Assembly: GCA_021296535.1 (NCBI GenBank)
Contig: JAGWAG010000005.1
Location: forward strand, 1-42,198
DNA: 42,198 nt
Direction: 5' to 3'
Source of the DNA: Acidobacteriota bacterium
GTDB taxonomy: Bacteria > Acidobacteriota > Thermoanaerobaculia > Multivoradales > Multivoraceae
Below the pieces are notes generated by a model. That model saw only the letters and a list, made by a program, of their open reading frames with translations. It was not told the DNA's origin and made no database searches. Each line of letters begins with the position of its first letter. Within the stretch, counting starts at the first letter, position 1. Shown one piece after another: positions 36,806 through 42,198 of this stretch. Position numbers and translations under genes: made by a program.

Positions 36806-38150
36806 TCAGGGCGACGGCAGAAGTCCGTCCCGGTCCACCCACTCGCCACGCAGCATCACGCGGTCGATCTGGAGGGTGTTCCGGATGTCGCCAAGAGGAT
36901 CGGCGTTCAACACGATCAGGTCTGCGCTCATACCGGCAGTCAGCGTGCCGAAATCCGCCTCCCCGACCGGCGGCACGCGGCTGGCGCCCGTGGCCGTCGC
37001 GGCAACGAGGGTTTCCATCGGCGTCAGGCCGGCCTCCACGTACAGCTCGAGTTCATGGTGGGTGCCCCACCCCATCGGCACGTTCGGCGTACCGCTGTCG
37101 GTGCCAAGCGCCACCTTGATGCCGTGGTCGTGGAGCGTCTTGACGAAGTCCTGCACGTGCCGGAAGGAGAGCTTGCGCCCCTCGAAGCCATCCGCCGCGA
37201 GAACGGCGGCGCGGGTCTCCTCGTCGCTCCACCGCTCCAGCACCGCGGGGTTCATCACCGCCCGCAGTTCCGGGTCCTCCAGCAGCTCCGGGTGTTCGGC
37301 GAAGTGCCAGTTGTTCTGGATGATCGACAGGGTCGGCGCGAAGGCACAGTCCTTCTCCAGGCACAGGTCGAGGAACGCCTGGCTGGGCACCGGGTCCTCC
37401 ATCGGAACGCCGCCGCCGGGCCCGAAGGTCCGCACCGTGCTGTGCATGAACTCGTTCAGGCCGATCTCGAGGAGCTGGACGCCGTCCGCCTCCTCGTTGA
37501 TGTGGGCGACCGGGACGAGCCCGTTCTTGTAGGACTCGTCGACGATCGCGGCCCGGATCTCATCCGGAATCTTGAGCCCGGGCTCCGCAACCTCGTTGAT
37601 CCACATCTTCGTGAAATGGACGCCGAGGGCCGCCTGCTCACGCACCTGGGCGCGCGCCTCTTCCGGGGTCGTCGGCGTGTTCGGAAAGCTGGAGTTGAAT
37701 CCGCCCGGGTAGGAGAAGCCGAGGCCCGCCGTGTACGCCCGGGGCAGGTCCGGGCGCCTCCAGCATCAGAGCCACCTTCTCGGGGTCGTCCGCGCCGATG
37801 CTGCGGGTGGTCGTCACGCCGTAGTAGAGCTGTGCCCGAAGCGCCTGCTCCGTCGCCTCCACCGGGCCGCCGTAGTGGGCGTGGAGGTCGATCAGCCCGG
37901 GGATCACCGTCTTGCCGGCCGCGTCGACGACCTCGGTGCCGTCGGGCACCTCGACCTCGTCGCGCGAACCAGCCGCCCGAACGCGGCCGTCGTCGATCAG
38001 GATGACCGAGTCGACGACCGGCTCCCCGCCCATGCCGTCGATGAGCTGGGCACCGACGATCGCCAGGTCAGCAGGCTCGGCTGGAGGAGCGGCAGAACCG
38101 CCGCAGGCCACCAGGAGGGCAAGTACAGGAACCGCAGCGTGTCTCGTCAT
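36806..38150 (-). pseudogene. Amidohydrolase family protein, frameshifted near 37741-37762
   Basis: MTRHAAVPVLALLVACGGSAAPPAEPADLAIVGAQLIDGMGGEPVVDSVILIDDGRVRAAG...TVIPGLIDLHAHYGG...PEKVALMLEA | RPDLPRAYTAGLGFSYPGGFNSSFPNTPTTPEEARAQVREQAALGVHFTKMWINE...GTDSGTPNVPMGWGTHHELELYVEAGLTPMETLVAATATGA.... Confidence 0.82.
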
Positions 38151-38182
38151 GGTGCGGGCAGGCTACCAGCCGGCCCGCCCGT

Positions 38183-39487
38183 CTATTCGGTGTCGTTCTG
38201 CACGCGCTCCCGGACCACCAGCATCTCGACCTCCCGTTGCTCCTCCACCACCGCCAGCCCCAGCGTGTCCTCGATCGCCTGGAAGATGGCTGCCGGTTCA
38301 GGTGCATCGAACTTCAACAGGATCTGGTAGCGACCCGTGATACCCGTCTCGTTCACTGTTGGTCGCTCCAGCAGACGGGCGACATTGTCCGCGAGGCCAT
38401 CCAGGTCCGTCGCCCCAAGCGAGTCCGAGGACGCTTGATAGCCGTACCGGGCGCCGTCGGGAAGGGGCTCGAGCCTCGGCTCACCCTTCCGGACGAGTAC
38501 GTAGGAATCCACTACCCGTTCTTCCCAAACGGCCTCGATTCCCAGACCCGCCGAGACAATCTGGCGAAACATCGGTTCTACGAGCTCAGGCCTTCCGCCA
38601 GTCATCACCGCGACGTCGTACTTCTGATCGGGCAGCTCTGCTTCCATCAAGAACCGGCCCGGCCGAACACCGTAGGCAACGCGAAGGATCAGGGCTGGAT
38701 CGGCCGAGACCATCCGAACCTCATCCGGACTTCGACTCATCGCGTACTCCGCCTTCTCTGTCGGGGCGAAGAGCGTCCGGAGTCCACCTCTCGATCCCCT
38801 CACGACGACATGGTCGCCGTCGGCGCGAGCGGTCAGCTCATCCAGCGCCGTGAGCTCGAGCATCGCATCGATGTCCCCAATCTCCGGAACATCGGGCCGC
38901 CGGCCAGCGATCAGGTCGAGCAGGTGTTCCCTGCTCAGATGACGTGCGTGGGTGATCCCCTGAACAACTCCCTCCTTGTCCACGAGAAACGTAGTCGGTA
39001 TCGCCAGGACTCCGTAGTCCCGGAACACCGATCGGTCGAGATCGAGTCCCACGACACCGGAGATGGGGATCGACTCGAGGAACGGCGCGACGACTTCCTC
39101 TGCCTCGTCGGTTACCGAAATGAATCGAATGTCGTCCGCTGGCAGGTCGTCCGCCAGCACGTTCAGATGCGGAATGACCTGAACACATGGTGCACACCAG
39201 GTCGCCCAGAACTCGAGGACGGTCGCCTTTCCCTCGAGCGTCGCCCAGTCCGCGTCGCCTTCGACAAGATCGCCCAGGGTCTCCTCGATCGCGAGCGCCG
39301 GCGCCTGGTCTCCCGGACGGGGCGCATTGGGGTTCGGGGCCGCCCAGCTCAGGTCCACGCTGGTGGAATCGTCGCTCTCCGGTTCGGGCCCCGCCTCGCT
39401 GTTCGGCCGACACCCCAGGATGGATGTCGCAGCCAGACCCGCCACGGCCACGATCAGAGTCGTCCGGATCAAGGTCCTCCTTCGCAT
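38183..39487 (-). CDS. TlpA-like thioredoxin lipoprotein fused to a TIGR03435-like C-terminal domain
   Basis: Lipobox SILGC; ATVLEFWATWCAPCVQVIPHLNVLADDL (WCxPC), GVLAIPTTFLVDKEGVV; C-terminal VAYGVRPGRFLMEAELPDQKYDVAV...SYVLVRKGEPRLEPL...ARLLERPTVNETGITGRYQILLKF...IFQAIEDTLGLAVVEEQREVEMLVVRERV matches the TIGR03435 layout. Confidence 0.8.
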   Translation of the reverse strand: MRRRTLIRTTLIVAVAGLAATSILGCRPNSEAGPEPESDDSTSVDLSWAAPNPNAPRPGDQAPALAIEETLGDLVEGDADWATLEGKATVLEFWATWCAPCVQVIPHLNVLADDLPADDIRFISVTDEAEEVVAPFLESIPISGVVGLDLDRSVFRDYGVLAIPTTFLVDKEGVVQGITHARHLSREHLLDLIAGRRPDVPEIGDIDAMLELTALDELTARADGDHVVVRGSRGGLRTLFAPTEKAEYAMSRSPDEVRMVSADPALILRVAYGVRPGRFLMEAELPDQKYDVAVMTGGRPELVEPMFRQIVSAGLGIEAVWEERVVDSYVLVRKGEPRLEPLPDGARYGYQASSDSLGATDLDGLADNVARLLERPTVNETGITGRYQILLKFDAPEPAAIFQAIEDTLGLAVVEEQREVEMLVVRERVQNDTE

Positions 39488-39545
39488 CGTGCTTCCTTTC
39501 CTTCTTGTGCAACCTGGGAACAAGTCCCGCTCCAGCCCAAGTCGT

Positions 39546-41418
39546 TCACCGGTCGTTGATCAGGGCCCGCAGCGCGTCGATTTCGTCCTGATTGGAGTCG
39601 GCCTTTGCCACCCCCTTCAGATACGTCTCGGGGTCCCTCAGTGCACTCGCGAGGTCACGGGCATCTCCCTCGTCGTCGTAGCGCTCGATCTGGAACTGGA
39701 TTTCAGCCTCGATCGCCGACAACTCGAACTCGTCGATTCTCTTCTTCACCTCCCTGGTGCGTACCACCCGCTCGTTGATTTCCCCTTCCAGTGCAACCCG
39801 AGTCCGCGCGTTCGACGCTGCCAACAGCGCCGACCTGAGGGACAGTTCCTCTGCGCGATATGTAGCCATTTGACCCAGCAAACCGGCTACCTCGCGCCGG
39901 AGCGAGGCGGCCTGACCTCGCATTCCCGCGACGGCCCGGTTCACATGCACTCGACCGTGCGGACCACCGTTCCGACCCCAGATCCCGGACGCCCCCCAGC
40001 TCGGGCCCCGAAACGACGCCAGCATCAGGTCGCGGAATTGCCGGGCGCTCTCATCGAAGGCCTGCTTGCGTCCGTCGATTCTCCAATCGTATTCGAGGCC
40101 GTCGGGCCCTTGGGTGATCTCCAGTACATGAGACCGACGGCCCGCGGATTCCAGAGCGACGGCACCGCCGGGACCGATCGCCCGGACCTCCAGGGCATCG
40201 CGGCTCATCACCACGTCGCCTCTGACGCCCATGCACAGGACCCCGTCTTGCTTGGGGCGCCACGGCCATATCCTGTCAACGGTCACCATGCCTTGCTTGT
40301 AGCTCCAGCGCCACTTCTTGTCAGCGGTTACGAAACTACAGTCCCACCCACCGAAGTCCTGGGCGGTCGAAGCCCGACCGCTCGCCGGCGCGGTCTTGAC
40401 GGGCACCGGGTTCGCACAAGATGCAGTCATGCCGGCCGCACCCAGCGCCGTCAAAACAACCACGGTGACCAGCCCGCGACGGCGTGGTCGATTGAACTTG
40501 ACAATGGCTCCGATTCTCCTCTCCAGCGGAGGCGCGTTGACTATCGGCAGCGCCATGACGGCCCGACTCTGGCCAGTGTTCTGCGCCAGGGCAAGAAGGT
40601 GACGCGCGTACTCGGACGGCCGCGGGCCAGTGGCCAGCACCTCCTCGTCGCAGGCCTCCTCACGGCTCGTCGCCGCCAGGCGTGACGCGACCCAGCTCAG
40701 CGGGTGGAACCAGTAGAGCGCCAGCACGACACGGCCCAGGAGCTGCCGCAGAGCGTCGCGCCTGCGTACATGGACCAGTTCATGAGTCAAAACGACGGCG
40801 CGCCGAGCCGCGGACCAGCCCGACGCCGAAGTCGGGAGCAGGATGACGGGGTTCCACAAACCGCCGGTCATCGGCGTAATGGTTTCTCCGCCAAGACGAA
40901 GGCTTACGTCGCTGCGGAAACCCAAATCCCTCTGAACTGCTTCCAACTGCCGGTGAGCGAACGAGCTTCTGGAACCTGAAGATCCCGACTCCAACGGAGA
41001 CGAGGGCCGCCCCGCAACCTACAGCCCAGAGCAGAAGCGGCAGGGAGATCAAACGCCACGACGGTCGCACCTCAGTGGTCGCGGGAACGGCGGCATCGAT
41101 GGTGGCCGAGAAGGGGAAAGCTCCTGTCGGAGTGGCAAGTTCGGAAGGAGCCGGGTCGGCCAACGGTTCGACGAGGGCTTCGTCTGCGGCCCGGCCTGCC
41201 GACGGGAGCAAGGGCACGTCCCACGAAGGCCCCGCAAGTGTCAGAACCGGCAGCGCGAGCAGAAGCGCGAACGTCAGTGTCCACAAGTGATGGCGGGCCG
41301 TCGCCGATCCCTTCCGGACGAGCCACGCGAAGGCCAGCGCAACGCCGAACACGATGGTCGCGCGGCCGGCCAGCTCCAGCAGGCTCGACAGTTCAGGCAT
41401 GACGAAGAGATCGGTCAT
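39546..41418 (-). pseudogene. M56 (BlaR1-like) membrane metallopeptidase, frameshifted near 40950-40965
   Basis: N-terminal TM region ending VGIFRFQKLVR in one frame, then HRQLEAVQRDLGFRSDVSLRLGGETITPMTGGLWNPVILLPTSASGWSAARRAVVLTHELVHVRRRDALRQLLGRVVLALYWFHPLSWVASRLAATSREEACDEEVL (HELVH) in another. Extended coiled-coil-rich C-terminus. Confidence 0.82.
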
Positions 41419-41798
41419 CGGCCCTCCCTTGACGCCCGCTCGATGAGCGCCTCGATACGCGCGCGCTCTTCCGGGCTGAGTTTCGTGTCCTCGAGGTCGA
41501 GGAGCGCGGCCACCGCGCCCTCCACCGAGCCGCCGAAAAAGGTCTTCACGACGTGCCGCATGGCGGAACGCCGCGCCCGCGAAGCCGGGACCGTGGGCGC
41601 GTACAGGTAGCGGGCGCCGTCCTGCTCACTCACCAGGTGCCCCTTGTTGACGAGAATGCGAAGCACCGAACGGACAGCCGAATACGTAGGCGGCTCGGCC
41701 ATCCGGTCGCGGATCTGAGCCGCCGTAACGGTTCCAGCTTGATGCACGATGTCCATGACTTCGCGCTCTCGTCTGCTGAGTTGGGGTAGTTCGTTCAC
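41415..41798 (-). CDS. BlaI/MecI/CopY family transcriptional repressor
   Basis: VNELPQLSRREREVMDIVHQAGTVTAAQIRDRMAEPPTYSAVRSVLRILVNKGHLVSEQDGARYLYAPTVPASRARRSAMRHVVKTFFGGSVEGAVAALLD; overlaps the M56 start (ATGA type). Confidence 0.88.
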   Translation of the reverse strand: MNELPQLSRREREVMDIVHQAGTVTAAQIRDRMAEPPTYSAVRSVLRILVNKGHLVSEQDGARYLYAPTVPASRARRSAMRHVVKTFFGGSVEGAVAALLDLEDTKLSPEERARIEALIERASREGR

Positions 41799-41868
41799 GA
41801 TCCCCTCGCCTGCCCGATTCCTGGTCTCGGAGTCTCCATCCCGACGCCCTGGAGACACCATAGCCGAC

Positions 41869-41890
41869 AAGTGCTGAAAATTCAACACTT
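41869..41890. promoter_or_regulatory. Candidate BlaI operator (dyad)
   Basis: AAGTGCTGAAAATTCAACACTT: half-sites AAGTGCTGAAA / AAGTGTTGAAT (reverse complement of the right half) match at 9 of 11. Lies in the divergent intergenic region between blaI-like (start 41798) and the carboxylase gene (start 41934). Confidence 0.55.
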
Positions 41891-41933
41891 CCATGGAATG
41901 AGACAATCGCGCCAAGCCGAACGGGAGAGTCGA

Positions 41934-42198
41934 ATGAGCTGGAACGACGACGTCAACGAGATCGAACGGCAGCGCCGCATGGCCGAAGAGATGGGCGGCG
42001 CCGACAGCGTCGCCTTTCAGCACGGCCGCGGCAAGCTGACGGTGCGGGAGCGCATCGACCTGCTCGCGGACCCGGGGAGCTTCCACGAGATCGGCGCGCT
42101 CGCCGGCACGGCGACCTGGGAGGACGGTTCGGTCGCGGCGCTCAAGCCTTCCAACATGGTGGTCGGCACGGTGCGTGTCGACGGCCGCAAGGTCGCAT
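41934..42198 (+). CDS. Acyl-CoA (propionyl/methylcrotonyl-type) carboxylase beta subunit, N-terminal part (runs off window)
   Basis: MSWNDDVNEIERQRRMAEEMGGADSVAFQHGRGKLTVRERIDLLADPGSFHEIGALAGTATWEDGSVAALKPSNMVVGTVRVDGRKVA; GKLTVRERIDLLxDPGSF is characteristic of the carboxyltransferase family. Confidence 0.85.
   Translation, partial: MSWNDDVNEIERQRRMAEEMGGADSVAFQHGRGKLTVRERIDLLADPGSFHEIGALAGTATWEDGSVAALKPSNMVVGTVRVDGRKVA

Noticed and set aside
1-42198. CRISPR arrays, rRNA/tRNA genes, prophage or transposase genes
   Set aside because: No regularly spaced direct repeats, no conserved rRNA/tRNA segments and no transposase, integrase or phage structural motifs recognised in the ORF translations.

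Overview
The window is a GC-rich bacterial chromosome segment. It looks like an Acidobacteriota-type or related soil/marine lineage, judged only from the protein families present. I saw no rRNA, tRNA, CRISPR array or transposase. Left part (1-10.1 kb, + strand): a tightly coupled operon with the end of an unknown CDS, a DUF6152-type secreted protein (frameshifted), a tandem duplication of a two-gene module [PQQ-dependent dehydrogenase + type I sulfatase], and a secreted protein of unknown function. Next (10.2-16.2 kb, - strand): an overlapping operon of PQQ-dehydrogenase, DUF1592-type c-type cytochrome protein and DUF1552 protein, divergent from a large TonB-dependent receptor. Then come a membrane/spermidine-synthase-like pair, an SDR, a HAD hydrolase, a Phd-PIN toxin-antitoxin remnant, a DUF3667 protein, a VOC protein, an exported haloalkane-dehalogenase-like hydrolase, an ABC-2 exporter, a LemA/M48/M48 cluster, a DUF5916 protein, an amidohydrolase, a BlaI-M56-(thioredoxin::TIGR03435) operon, and the start of an acyl-CoA carboxylase beta subunit. 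The main non-gene observations are: (i) at least nine genes or gene regions broken by short net deletions that shift frame, one provable as about 17 nt by comparison with an adjacent paralogue; (ii) a 27-nt REP-like repeat at three convergent gene junctions; (iii) candidate operator palindromes upstream of the BlaI and Phd genes; (iv) a conserved C-terminal extension on both sulfatases.
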